Source: Gottfriedia sp049568075 | GTDB taxonomy: Bacteria > Bacillota > Bacilli > Bacillales > Bacillaceae_G | Direction: 5' to 3' (one strand) | DNA: 64,000 nucleotides | NCBI GenBank assembly: GCA_049568075.1 | Contig: CP144911.1 | Shown: in pieces, positions 7,821 to 15,416 of the stretch | Layout of the letters: each line of letters opens with the position of its first letter | Position numbering within the stretch: position 1 is the stretch's first letter | Position numbers and translations under genes: made by a program | Notes under the pieces: generated by a model | Database searches by the model: none | Told to the model about the DNA's origin: nothing | The model's input: the letters and a program-made list of their open reading frames with translations, nothing else

Positions 7821-9515
7821 TTATATAGTGACCAATTCTTTTGTAGCTTTCATCGGTCGATATGCAGGCTCCCACATTGCGTTTCGTACTGCTTGTTCAA
7901 TATCGTCGTGTACAACTCGAGCTACTCCATCAGCGACTGCTGCTTTAGCTACTTCAATCGCAACTACTTCAGAAATAGTTCGTAGATTCTCAATTTGAGG
8001 AAGTAAAGGTGCACCTAACTTACTTACATCGATCATTTCTGCTACAGCTTCTGCAGCCGCTGCAAACATTCCATCAGTAATAATACTAGCGCGTGAAACA
8101 TTTGTTCCAAGTCCTAAGCCTGGGAAAATAAGCGCGTTATTTGATTGACCAATTACATAAACCGTTTTGTTAAATGTTACTGGAGCAAATGGACTTCCTG
8201 TTGCTACCAATGCTCTTCCTTCAGTCCACTTAATTAAATCAGAAGGTTTTGCTTCTGCAAGTGGTGTAGGATTGGACATCGGTAAAATTACAGGTCTTTC
8301 AACATGTGCTGCCATATCTTTTACAATCTCTTCTGTGAAAGCACCAGCAACAGTTGAAGTACCAATTAAAATCGTTGGATGAACTTGGCTTACAACTTCT
8401 GCTAGGCTGGCACCTGAATTATTTTCCTCGATTGGGCGTGCATACGGTTGTTGGAAGTCGAACAACCCTTCCATATCCTCTGCAATCAATCCATTTCGGT
8501 CAATACACCAGAATCTACGGTTTGCTAATTCAAATGAAAGGCCTTCACGTACCATTGCATCACGTACTTGATCTGCGATTCCAATACCAGCCGCTCCTGA
8601 ACCGAATACAACTACACGATGTTCACTTAATGGAATACCAGAAGCATTCACTGCTGCTAATACAGCTGCAAGTGATACAGCTCCTGTGCCTTGAATATCA
8701 TCATTGAAAGTACAAACTTGGTGACGATACTTATCTAATATGTTTCGTGCATTTTTAGAGCTAAAATCCTCCCAATGAAGTAATGCATTTGGGAATTTTT
8801 CTACCGCAGTCGTTACAAACTTATCAATGAACGCATCATATCTGCTATCGCGAACGCGAGGATGACGGTTTCCAACATAAAATGGATTATCTAGTAGCTC
8901 TTCGCGATCAGTACCAACATCTAAAACAACTGGCAATACTCGTGCTGGATCAATACCTGCCGCAGCAGTATATACCGCTAATTTGCCGATTGCGATATTA
9001 ATACCTCCAACTCCCCAGTCACCAATTCCTAATATTCCTTCACCGTCAGTAATAACGATTAAATCAATCTCATCAGCATTCGCGCCATGATTATCAAAAG
9101 CTTGTTCAATACCATCTTCTTCATTAATAGAAAGATACAAACCACGAGGTCTTCTATATTCATTACTATAACGTTGAATTGCTAAACCAACTGTTGGTGT
9201 ATAAACAACCGGAAGCATTTCAGGTAAGTGATCAGTTAGTACTCGATAAAATAAAGTTTCATTACGATCATGTAAAGCTGATAATGCAACATTTTTATGC
9301 AAATCAGTAGGTTGTGACGAGAATTGCGCGTAAGCACGTTTAGCTTGCTCCTCCAACGTCAGTACAGCAGGCGGTAATAATCCTGTTAAACCTAATTCTT
9401 TTCGTTCCTCTTGAGTAAATGCAACTCCTTTATTAAGCATTGGCACACCTAATAATTCGGCACCACGCAAGGTAGTCTCCACTTCTCCATTCGAACCTAC
9501 CTTGAATTTATGCAT
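7821..9515 (-). CDS. maeA: NAD-dependent malic enzyme
   Basis: 564 residues, the large malic enzyme form (B. subtilis MaeA 582). It converts malate to pyruvate and CO2 with reduction of NAD. Motifs: LPVVYTPTVG near residue 105, RPRGLYLSI, metal-site Glu/Asp in ITDGEGILGIGDWG and TFNDDIQGTGAV, and the dinucleotide fold VVFGSGAAGIG near 306. It is adjacent to aspartase, whose product fumarate is converted to malate by fumarase elsewhere, so it would drain aspartate carbon to pyruvate. The ATG has an AGGGATGGG region upstream. A terminator lies on either side, suggesting its own promoter in 9516-9566 or partial read-through. Confidence 0.95.
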   Translation of the reverse strand: MHKFKVGSNGEVETTLRGAELLGVPMLNKGVAFTQEERKELGLTGLLPPAVLTLEEQAKRAYAQFSSQPTDLHKNVALSALHDRNETLFYRVLTDHLPEMLPVVYTPTVGLAIQRYSNEYRRPRGLYLSINEEDGIEQAFDNHGANADEIDLIVITDGEGILGIGDWGVGGINIAIGKLAVYTAAAGIDPARVLPVVLDVGTDREELLDNPFYVGNRHPRVRDSRYDAFIDKFVTTAVEKFPNALLHWEDFSSKNARNILDKYRHQVCTFNDDIQGTGAVSLAAVLAAVNASGIPLSEHRVVVFGSGAAGIGIADQVRDAMVREGLSFELANRRFWCIDRNGLIAEDMEGLFDFQQPYARPIEENNSGASLAEVVSQVHPTILIGTSTVAGAFTEEIVKDMAAHVERPVILPMSNPTPLAEAKPSDLIKWTEGRALVATGSPFAPVTFNKTVYVIGQSNNALIFPGLGLGTNVSRASIITDGMFAAAAEAVAEMIDVSKLGAPLLPQIENLRTISEVVAIEVAKAAVADGVARVVHDDIEQAVRNAMWEPAYRPMKATKELVTI

Positions 9516-9566
9516 ATAATCCCATCCCTTTTTTATCTAATTTATTTTTATCTTTTTTAGTTAAGC

Positions 9567-9587
9567 AAAAAAGGGCTTTTCGCCCTT
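9567..9587 (-). terminator. Intrinsic terminator of the gltP-aspA operon
   Basis: Stem AAGGGC/GCCCTT with a four-base core loop, followed on the minus strand by TTTTTTGCTT. It lies 156 nt beyond the aspA stop codon; the intervening space is filled by structured repeat copy C. Confidence 0.85.
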
Positions 9588-9604
9588 ACTTTGTAATAAT
9601 TAAT

Positions 9605-9738
9605 TGTCAGACTGATTGAAAACGAATTATCTTTCAATGCGCAAGGCCAGAAGCGGTGCTAAAATTACATACATGGCGGTATAGGCACCGCAAACAGGCT
9701 AAGCAACATAGAAAGTGAGCGTTTATCTGCAGGCTAGC
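9605..9738. repeat. Dispersed structured repeat, diverged copy C
   Basis: Same size and architecture as the copy at 904-1034 but strongly diverged. Conserved are ATTGAAAACG, CTTTCAA, GCACCG.AA.CAG and GAAAG(C/T)GAGCGTTT. The outer arms have changed (GTCAGACTGATTGAAAACG against GCTAGCCTGCAGATAAACG in reverse complement) yet still pair, which points to selection for the hairpin. As in the cwlD case, it lies between a stop codon and the terminator. Confidence 0.75.
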
Positions 9739-9742
9739 CGAT

Positions 9743-11179
9743 TTATTGACGTTCTAAAAGAACTGCACCAGCAATACCAGGGTGAGTCATTTCAAATGGA
9801 TCTAAAATTAAATCAAGCTCATCTTCTGATAATACATCATATTTTAAGCAAAGTTCACGAATTGGCTTTCCTGTTAAAATAGCTTCTCTCGCTATTCTCG
9901 CAGCAACTTCATAACCGATATGTGGATTAACCGCTGTAATTAGACCAACGCTTTTTTCTACATATTCTTTCATTCTGTCTTCATTTGCTTCAATTTCTTT
10001 TAAACAATTATCAGTAAATGCACGGAATCCATTATTCATAATGTTAATTGATTGAAGTAAATTAAATACAAGAACTGGCTCCATAACGTTTAATTCTAAT
10101 TGTCCCGCTTCAGATGCTAAACAAATTGTATGATCATTACCGATTACTTGGAATGCAACTTGATTAATAACTTCTGCCATTACAGGATTTACTTTACCTG
10201 GCATAATAGATGAACCAGGCTGACGTGCTGGCAATGAAATTTCACCAAGACCTGCACGTGGGCCAGAAGCCATTAAACGTAAGTCATTCGCAATTTTAGA
10301 CATATTCATCATACATACTTTTAGAGCAGCCGATACTTCTGTGTAAGCATCAGTGTTTTGAGTAGCATCAACTAGATGCTCAGCTCCAACAAGTGATAAG
10401 CCGCTTATTTCAGCAAGTTGCTTAACAACTAGTTCAATATAGCGTGGATCTGCATTTAAACCTGTTCCAACCGCTGTAGCCCCCATATTTACTTCATATA
10501 AGTGCTGACGAGATTGTTCGATACGTTTTATATCACGACCAAGTACTCGAGAATATGCTTCGAATTCTTGTCCTAAACGAATAGGTACTGCATCTTGCAA
10601 GTGAGTACGGCCCATTTTAATGACATGGTCAAATTCTTTTGCTTTTAAGTCAAATACATCACGCATATAATTCATTGTGTTTAACAATTTCTCTAACATA
10701 TTTAAAGTCGCGATATGAATTGCAGTTGGGAATGCATCATTTGTAGACTGCGACATATTTACATGGGTATTTGGACTAATGCAGAAATAGTCACCTTTTT
10801 CTTTACCTAGTATTTCAAGCGCACGATTTGCAATAACTTCATTTGCATTCATATTCATTGATGTCCCTGCTCCACCTTGAATCGGATCAACAATGAACTG
10901 ATCATGCCATTTGCCCTCAATAATTTCTTGAGCTGCCTCTGCAATCGCTTTACCATTTCCCTCATAAAGGCGTTTTGTTTCTACGTTAGCAAGTGCTGCT
11001 GCTTTCTTTACAATTGCTAAAGCTTTAATAAGCTCTTCGTGAATTTTATAACCAGTAATAGGAAAATTCTCAACTGCGCGTAATGTTTGGACACCATAGT
11101 AGGCATCTGCTGGAATTTCTTTTTCCCCTAAAAAATCTTTTTCAATGCGTATGTTTGGTTTAATTTCAGTAGCCGCCAT
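9743..11179 (-). CDS. aspA: Aspartate ammonia-lyase (aspartase)
   Basis: 478 residues of the fumarase/aspartase superfamily. It deaminates L-aspartate to fumarate and ammonia. The superfamily signature GSSIMPGKVNP is present near residue 325, with catalytic serine; other conserved segments are GGAGTSMNMNANEV, SPNTHVNMSQSTND and GRTHLQDAVPI. The N-terminal RIEKDFLGEKEIPADAYYG and the overall match favour aspartase over class II fumarase. It follows the GltP-type symporter by 18 nt with a GGGAG site, so uptake and breakdown are co-expressed. No oddities in length or motifs. Confidence 0.95.
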   Translation of the reverse strand: MAATEIKPNIRIEKDFLGEKEIPADAYYGVQTLRAVENFPITGYKIHEELIKALAIVKKAAALANVETKRLYEGNGKAIAEAAQEIIEGKWHDQFIVDPIQGGAGTSMNMNANEVIANRALEILGKEKGDYFCISPNTHVNMSQSTNDAFPTAIHIATLNMLEKLLNTMNYMRDVFDLKAKEFDHVIKMGRTHLQDAVPIRLGQEFEAYSRVLGRDIKRIEQSRQHLYEVNMGATAVGTGLNADPRYIELVVKQLAEISGLSLVGAEHLVDATQNTDAYTEVSAALKVCMMNMSKIANDLRLMASGPRAGLGEISLPARQPGSSIMPGKVNPVMAEVINQVAFQVIGNDHTICLASEAGQLELNVMEPVLVFNLLQSINIMNNGFRAFTDNCLKEIEANEDRMKEYVEKSVGLITAVNPHIGYEVAARIAREAILTGKPIRELCLKYDVLSEDELDLILDPFEMTHPGIAGAVLLERQ

Positions 11180-11197
11180 TTGTTTTTTCTCCCATCT

Positions 11198-12469
11198 TTA
11201 CGCAACTTTTGACTCCTTAATCGAATCAATATATTGTTGCGCTTTATCTTTATCGTATTCGCCTTCCCATTTCGCCATCGTAATGGCTGCTAACGAGTTT
11301 CCTAATACATTTACTGCAGAACGAACCATATCTAAAATACGATCAATACCTGCAATTAATGCGATTCCTTCTAAAGGTAATCCCATTGAACCTAGTGTAG
11401 CCAGTACTACTACGAACGATGCACCAGGGACACCAGCCATACCTTTTGATGTAAGCATTAGTACAAATAATAATGTTACCTGCTCCATAAATGACATGTG
11501 AATATTGTACATCTGAGCAACAAATAATGCAGCAAGTGCTTGGTAAATCGCTGAACCCGTTAAATTAAACGAGTACCCTGTCGGTATAACAAAAGATACT
11601 ATTGCTTTTGGACAACCCATGTCCTCCATTTTTTTCATAATGTTTGGAAGTACTGCTTCCGAACTTGCTGTTGTAAAAGAAAGAATCAGCTCTTCCTTTA
11701 AAATCTTCATAAGTGTAAAAATATTCGTCCCTGTCATTTTAGCATTAATACCTAAAATAACAATAGCAAAAAATGCAACAGTTACATAAACAGCTAAAAC
11801 AAGTTTACCAAGTGGTAATAAAGTACTTACACCAAACTTTGCAACTGTTACAGCAATTAACGCGAAAACCCCAAACGGAGCGGTTTTCATAACTTGATTT
11901 GTAACCCAAAACATCGCTTCTAATACGCCTTCAAAAAATCCAAGAACAGGCTTTCCTTTATCCCCTATCGCTGCTACTCCTAAACCAAATAGAACAGAGA
12001 AGAAAATAATCGGCAATAAATCACCTTGTGCCATTGATTCAAACACATTTTTCGGGAAAATATGAACAATTGTCTCTGCAAAACCACTTTGTTGAGTTGC
12101 AGTTGCTGTTTGTTCATATGCTGAAATATCACCTTTTTGCAGATGAGTCATATCTACACCTTTACCTGGGTGGAATAAATTCGCTGCAAGCATTCCAATA
12201 CCAAGCGCAATCGTCGTAATGATTTCAAAATAAAGAAGTGTTTTTCCTCCAAGTTTCCCTAGCTTCTTTATATCCCCTACACCTGCTACAGCTACTACAA
12301 GAGCTGAAATTACAATTGGCATAACGATCATTTTAATTAAATGAATAAAGATATCACCAATCGGTTGAATATAAGATATTGCCTTTTCATTTCCGTATAC
12401 AAAAGCTCCTACAACAATACCTAATATAAGAGCAACAAAGATTTGCGTAGCTAATCCAAATTTCTTCAT
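11198..12469 (-). CDS. gltP: Dicarboxylate/amino acid:cation symporter, GltP type
   Basis: 423 residues, a DAACS-family membrane protein with eight transmembrane helices and two re-entrant loops expected. The first re-entrant loop shows FTTASSEAVLP and the PTGYSFNLTGS segment; the second SKGMAGVPGASFVV. The substrate site DRILDMVRSAVNVLGN keeps the Asp and Arg that select acidic amino acids. Sequence is closest to Escherichia coli GltP (glutamate/aspartate). Start is ATG 12467-12469 with AAGGGGG upstream, not the in-frame start nine codons earlier, which overlaps the cre-like site. First gene of the operon with aspA. Substrate preference is inferred. Confidence 0.9.
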   Translation of the reverse strand: MKKFGLATQIFVALILGIVVGAFVYGNEKAISYIQPIGDIFIHLIKMIVMPIVISALVVAVAGVGDIKKLGKLGGKTLLYFEIITTIALGIGMLAANLFHPGKGVDMTHLQKGDISAYEQTATATQQSGFAETIVHIFPKNVFESMAQGDLLPIIFFSVLFGLGVAAIGDKGKPVLGFFEGVLEAMFWVTNQVMKTAPFGVFALIAVTVAKFGVSTLLPLGKLVLAVYVTVAFFAIVILGINAKMTGTNIFTLMKILKEELILSFTTASSEAVLPNIMKKMEDMGCPKAIVSFVIPTGYSFNLTGSAIYQALAALFVAQMYNIHMSFMEQVTLLFVLMLTSKGMAGVPGASFVVVLATLGSMGLPLEGIALIAGIDRILDMVRSAVNVLGNSLAAITMAKWEGEYDKDKAQQYIDSIKESKVA

Positions 12470-12481
12470 ATAAATCCCCCT

Positions 12482-12495
12482 TGTTAACGCTTTCA
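12482..12495. promoter_or_regulatory. CcpA cre site upstream of gltP
   Basis: TGTTAACGCTTTCA matches every fixed position of the cre consensus TGWNANCGNTNWCA. It lies 12 bp upstream of the gltP start codon, directly before the ribosome binding site, where CcpA would act as a block to transcription. It predicts glucose repression of gltP-aspA. Confidence 0.7.
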
Positions 12496-12537
12496 AACAT
12501 ATAAATGAAATACATAACTAATTCTATATGCAAACCT

Positions 12538-12563
12538 ACAAAACAATACAAAAACCTACAAAG
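12538..12563 (-). promoter_or_regulatory. Triple GlnL-type direct repeat upstream of gltP
   Basis: On the minus strand the hexamers CTTTGT, TTTTGT, TTTTGT occur at exact 10-bp steps. Two adjacent ones match TTTTGTN4TTTTGT, described for B. subtilis GlnL at glsA-glnT (from memory). A weak -10-like TAGAAT follows at 12521-12526, about 12 bp downstream, with no good -35, as expected for an activated promoter. The GlnL-type regulator is encoded in the same block. Confidence 0.68.
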
Positions 12564-12569
12564 ACTTTT

Positions 12570-12804
12570 AAAATAATTATAAAAAGTTTCAAAAACGTTA
12601 AATGGTCGAACGGATTGAACAAGGAATAGATCAAAAGAAAGAAGAAGCCCGTGTAATAGAGCCCTTCATCCTGAAATAATTTCAGACAGACAAAAATTAA
12701 AAAGTCTGTCCATAATTAAAGGAAAGATAGGGAAAAGGAAGTATAGTAAGGGAGAAGAATTGAAAATAGCAGAATATATGCATGATGAAATAAACCCACA
12801 AAAT
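12570..12804. other. Intergenic stretch between gltP control region and rpsI terminator
   Basis: AT-rich DNA with no supported gene. It contains two inverted repeats: CTGAAA/TTTCAG at 12671-12685 and GACAGAC/GTCTGTC at about 12684-12710, the second with an A/T-rich loop. A short plus-strand reading frame is discussed under rejected items. The inverted repeats could be a weak terminator or the trace of an excised element. Confidence 0.4.
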
Positions 12805-12806
12805 AA

Positions 12807-12839
12807 AAAACTCCTGTCCACAAAGTGGAGAGGAGTTTT
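12807..12839 (-). terminator. Intrinsic terminator of rplM-rpsI
   Basis: Stem AAAACTCCT/AGGAGTTTT extended by TCCAC/GTGGA, followed on the minus strand by TTTTATTTTG. It lies 17 nt past the rpsI stop codon. Confidence 0.9.
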
Positions 12840-12856
12840 GAACGTATAAATAAAAA

Positions 12857-13249
12857 TTAACGTTTTGAGAACTGAGGAGCTCTACGTGCACCTTTAAGAC
12901 CGTATTTTTTACGCTCTTTCATACGTGCATCACGAGTTAATAATCCAGCGCGTTTTAAAGTTCCGCGGTATTCAGGATCAACTTGTAATAATGCTCTTGA
13001 GATACCGTGACGAATTGCACCAGCTTGACCAGTGTATCCACCACCGTTAACGTTTACTAAAATATCATAGCTACCTAATGTTTCAGTTGCAACAAGTGGT
13101 TGTTTAACAACTTCTCTTAATGCAGCGAATGGGATGTAATCTTCAAAATCACGACCGTTAATGATAACGCGTCCTTCGCCAGGAACTAAACGTACACGAG
13201 CTACTGAGCTTTTACGACGTCCTGTGCCATAGTATTGTACTTGTGCCAT
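12857..13249 (-). CDS. rpsI: 30S ribosomal protein S9
   Basis: 130 residues, standard length. The start QYYGTGRRKSSVARVRL and the basic C-terminal tail ending RRAPQFSKR are diagnostic; the C-terminal Lys-Arg reaches the P-site tRNA in the 30S head. It lies 21 nt downstream of rplM in the usual rplM-rpsI operon and is closed by a terminator. In B. subtilis ybaJ-ybaK-cwlD follow directly; here the accessory block intervenes. Confidence 0.98.
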   Translation of the reverse strand: MAQVQYYGTGRRKSSVARVRLVPGEGRVIINGRDFEDYIPFAALREVVKQPLVATETLGSYDILVNVNGGGYTGQAGAIRHGISRALLQVDPEYRGTLKRAGLLTRDARMKERKKYGLKGARRAPQFSKR

Positions 13250-13270
13250 GTGAATGCCCTCCTTTTATTA

Positions 13271-13708
13271 TTATCCGCGAAGTTCGTAAACTTCTGGTTT
13301 TTGTGCTTGGTGTGGATGCTCGTTACCAGCATACACGTGTAACTTTTTAATTTGAGCACGTCCAAGACGTCCTTTTGGAAGCATACCTTTAACAGCTAAC
13401 TCAAGCATTTTAACTGGGTAGTTAGTACGCATTTCTAAAGCTGTACGCTCTTTTAAACCACCAGCATACATTGTATGACGGTAGTAAATTTTATTGTTTA
13501 ATTTGTTTCCTGTTAATTCAACTTTCTCAGCATTGATGATGATTACGTTATCACCTGTATCAACGTGTGGTGTGAAAGTTGGTTTGTGCTTACCGCGAAG
13601 TAAAGTAGCTACTTCAGTTGCAAGACGACCTAAAGTTTTTCCTTCAGCGTCTACAACGAACCACTTACGTTCAACTTCGCTAGCTTTTGCCATATAAGTT
13701 GTGCGCAT
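13271..13708 (-). CDS. rplM: 50S ribosomal protein L13
   Basis: 145 residues, same length and start (MRTT-MA) as B. subtilis L13. Recognised by GRLATEVATLLRGKHKP, HVDTGDNVIIINAEKV and KMLELAVKGMLPKG. An early assembly protein of the large subunit. First gene of rplM-rpsI, preceded by a near-consensus promoter and an L13-type leader hairpin that should permit autogenous control. Confidence 0.98.
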   Translation of the reverse strand: MRTTYMAKASEVERKWFVVDAEGKTLGRLATEVATLLRGKHKPTFTPHVDTGDNVIIINAEKVELTGNKLNNKIYYRHTMYAGGLKERTALEMRTNYPVKMLELAVKGMLPKGRLGRAQIKKLHVYAGNEHPHQAQKPEVYELRG

Positions 13709-13766
13709 TCTATTTTCCTCCTAATACAATATACATAAAGTAAAATTGTTTTTATTGTTTATCTTT

Positions 13767-13797
13767 AACACGACTGGTTCCGGGGCTAATCGTGGTT
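13767..13797 (-). ncRNA. L13-type ribosomal leader hairpin
   Basis: On the minus strand AACCACGA and TCGTGTT enclose the loop segment UUAGCCCCGGAACCAG, between the rplM promoter and the gene. Position and sequence fit the L13 leader described in Firmicutes, which binds L13 to lower rplM-rpsI expression. Exact boundaries are not determined; the transcribed leader spans about 13709-13812. Confidence 0.75.
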
Positions 13798-13818
13798 CTT
13801 AAAACAATACCGTATTTA

Positions 13819-13847
13819 ATATTAAACTTTATACCTTCTAATGTCAA
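13819..13847 (-). promoter_or_regulatory. Sigma-A promoter of rplM-rpsI
   Basis: -35 TTGACA (13842-13847), 17-bp spacer, -10 TAATAT (13819-13824) on the minus strand. It lies in the gap after truA and drives the L13 leader. Confidence 0.8.
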
Positions 13848-13865
13848 GCAAATGTTACACCAGGA

Positions 13866-14609
13866 TTAGTTGTTATAATCAACTTTCCATAAAAAGAGCC
13901 CATTAGGCGGTGAAGTCTTGCCAGCCTTGGCCCGATCACGTGCTAATAATGCGTTTTTAACACTTTTTACATCACGCTTTCCTTGCCCTACTTCAATTAA
14001 TGTTCCAACAATTATTCTTACCATATTATAAAGAAAACCATTTCCTTCAAGAGCGATGACAATCCCCTGATCTGTTTTATTAATACTTCCTTTATAAATC
14101 GTACGTACTTTGTCCTTAATATCCGTATTTGATGCACAAAAGGAACTAAAATCATGTGTACCTAGTAAGCAATCTAATGCTTCTTGCATTTTAACAATAT
14201 TTAGATCAAAAGGAAAAAAATAATGATGGTTTCTAGAAAAAACATTTTCGTCTTTTTCATTCCAAATAAAATAACGGTATTCTTTCCGAACGACGTCAAA
14301 TCTAGAATGAAAATTATCATCGACAATCTCTACATATCTCACATTAATATCTTTAGGCAATTGTGCATTTAATGCTCTCTTCCATTGCTCTGGATGAAGG
14401 GCATATTCACTATCAAAATGAATTACTTGTCCTACTGCGTGTACCCCTGTATCTGTTCTACCAGATGCATGGATTCTTATTGGATTACCTTTGTGCATTT
14501 TTGTTAGAACCTTCTCAAAATCTGTTTGGACTGTTCTCTGATTAGGTTGTACTTGGTATCCATTAAATAGTGTGCCATCATATGAAATTATACATTTAAT
14601 TCGATTCAT
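13866..14609 (-). CDS. truA: tRNA pseudouridine(38-40) synthase TruA
   Basis: 247 residues. Isomerises uridines 38-40 in the anticodon arm of tRNAs. The catalytic aspartate is in GRTDTGVHAVGQV near residue 53; other family segments are ISYDGTLFNGYQVQ and NGFLYNMVRIIVGTL. It follows ecfT by 12 nt, in the conserved ecfA1-ecfA2-ecfT-truA order. Length is normal. Confidence 0.97.
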   Translation of the reverse strand: MNRIKCIISYDGTLFNGYQVQPNQRTVQTDFEKVLTKMHKGNPIRIHASGRTDTGVHAVGQVIHFDSEYALHPEQWKRALNAQLPKDINVRYVEIVDDNFHSRFDVVRKEYRYFIWNEKDENVFSRNHHYFFPFDLNIVKMQEALDCLLGTHDFSSFCASNTDIKDKVRTIYKGSINKTDQGIVIALEGNGFLYNMVRIIVGTLIEVGQGKRDVKSVKNALLARDRAKAGKTSPPNGLFLWKVDYNN

Positions 14610-14621
14610 AACTTATCTCCA

Positions 14622-15416
14622 TTACTTACGTAAAAACAATAATAGTAAAAATAAAAACAGTAATACAACAAAACATGCTGTATCCCGTAAATGCCACTTC
14701 ATAATACGAAACTTTGATCTTCCATCTCCGCCTTGGTAACCTCTAGCTTCCATCGCAACTGCTAAGTCTTCAGCTCGTTTAAATGAATGAATAAATAATG
14801 GAACAAGTAAAGAAACTAATGCTTTTAACCGGTCTTTTATAGGTCCTGAAGAGAAATCTACTCCTCGAGACGATTGTGCCTTCATGATCTTTTCAGTCTC
14901 TTCCATAAGCGTTGGAATAAATCGGAGTGAAATTGACATCATTAAAGCCATTTCATGCACTGGTAGACCAAACCTTTTAAATGGGTTAAATAATGACTCA
15001 AGTCCATCGGTAATTTCGATTGGATTTGTTGTTAATGTCAGTAAAGTAGTAATTGAAACTAAAAGAAAAAATCTCAAAGATATATAAATACCTTGAATAA
15101 TTCCTTCTTTATGAATTTCGACCCATCCAAAATGATAAATTAGTGGTCCCCCTTTATTTGTAAAAACATGCAATAGAAACGTAAACACTGCTAACAACCA
15201 GATTGCTCTTAATCCTTTTAAATAATAATTAAGAGGTACTCTCGATAACAATACTGTTACAATTGAAAATAAAAATAAAATACCGTATGTTATAAAATTG
15301 TTCGCTAAGAAAACGATACAGATAAAAATGAACATTGTAAGAAGTTTTGCTCTAGCATCTAGACGATGAATAAGAGAATCAATTGGAATATATTTTCCGA
15401 TAATTAGACTATTCAT
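14622..15416 (-). CDS. ecfT: Energy-coupling factor transporter transmembrane protein EcfT
   Basis: 264 residues with several hydrophobic helices. It is the shared membrane scaffold of group II ECF vitamin transporters and couples the ATPases to separate S components. The cytoplasmic coupling motifs AQSSRGVDF and AMEARGYQGG are visible near residues 180 and 224. The gene overlaps ecfA2 by 4 bp, so translation is coupled. No S component lies in the window. Confidence 0.96.
   Translation of the reverse strand: MNSLIIGKYIPIDSLIHRLDARAKLLTMFIFICIVFLANNFITYGILFLFSIVTVLLSRVPLNYYLKGLRAIWLLAVFTFLLHVFTNKGGPLIYHFGWVEIHKEGIIQGIYISLRFFLLVSITTLLTLTTNPIEITDGLESLFNPFKRFGLPVHEMALMMSISLRFIPTLMEETEKIMKAQSSRGVDFSSGPIKDRLKALVSLLVPLFIHSFKRAEDLAVAMEARGYQGGDGRSKFRIMKWHLRDTACFVVLLFLFLLLLFLRK

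Noticed and set aside
12602..12849. Plus-strand reading frames before rpsI's terminator (one of about 25 codons starting MVERIEQG, and an overlapping frame rich in Lys and Glu).
   Set aside because: A-rich sequence favours such residues by chance; no ribosome binding site fits, the second frame runs through the rpsI terminator, and I recognise no family. A gene remnant cannot be excluded.
12697..12891. Minus-strand frame of 64 codons overlapping the end of rpsI.
   Set aside because: It overlaps rpsI in another frame, contains the terminator, and shows no recognisable protein features.
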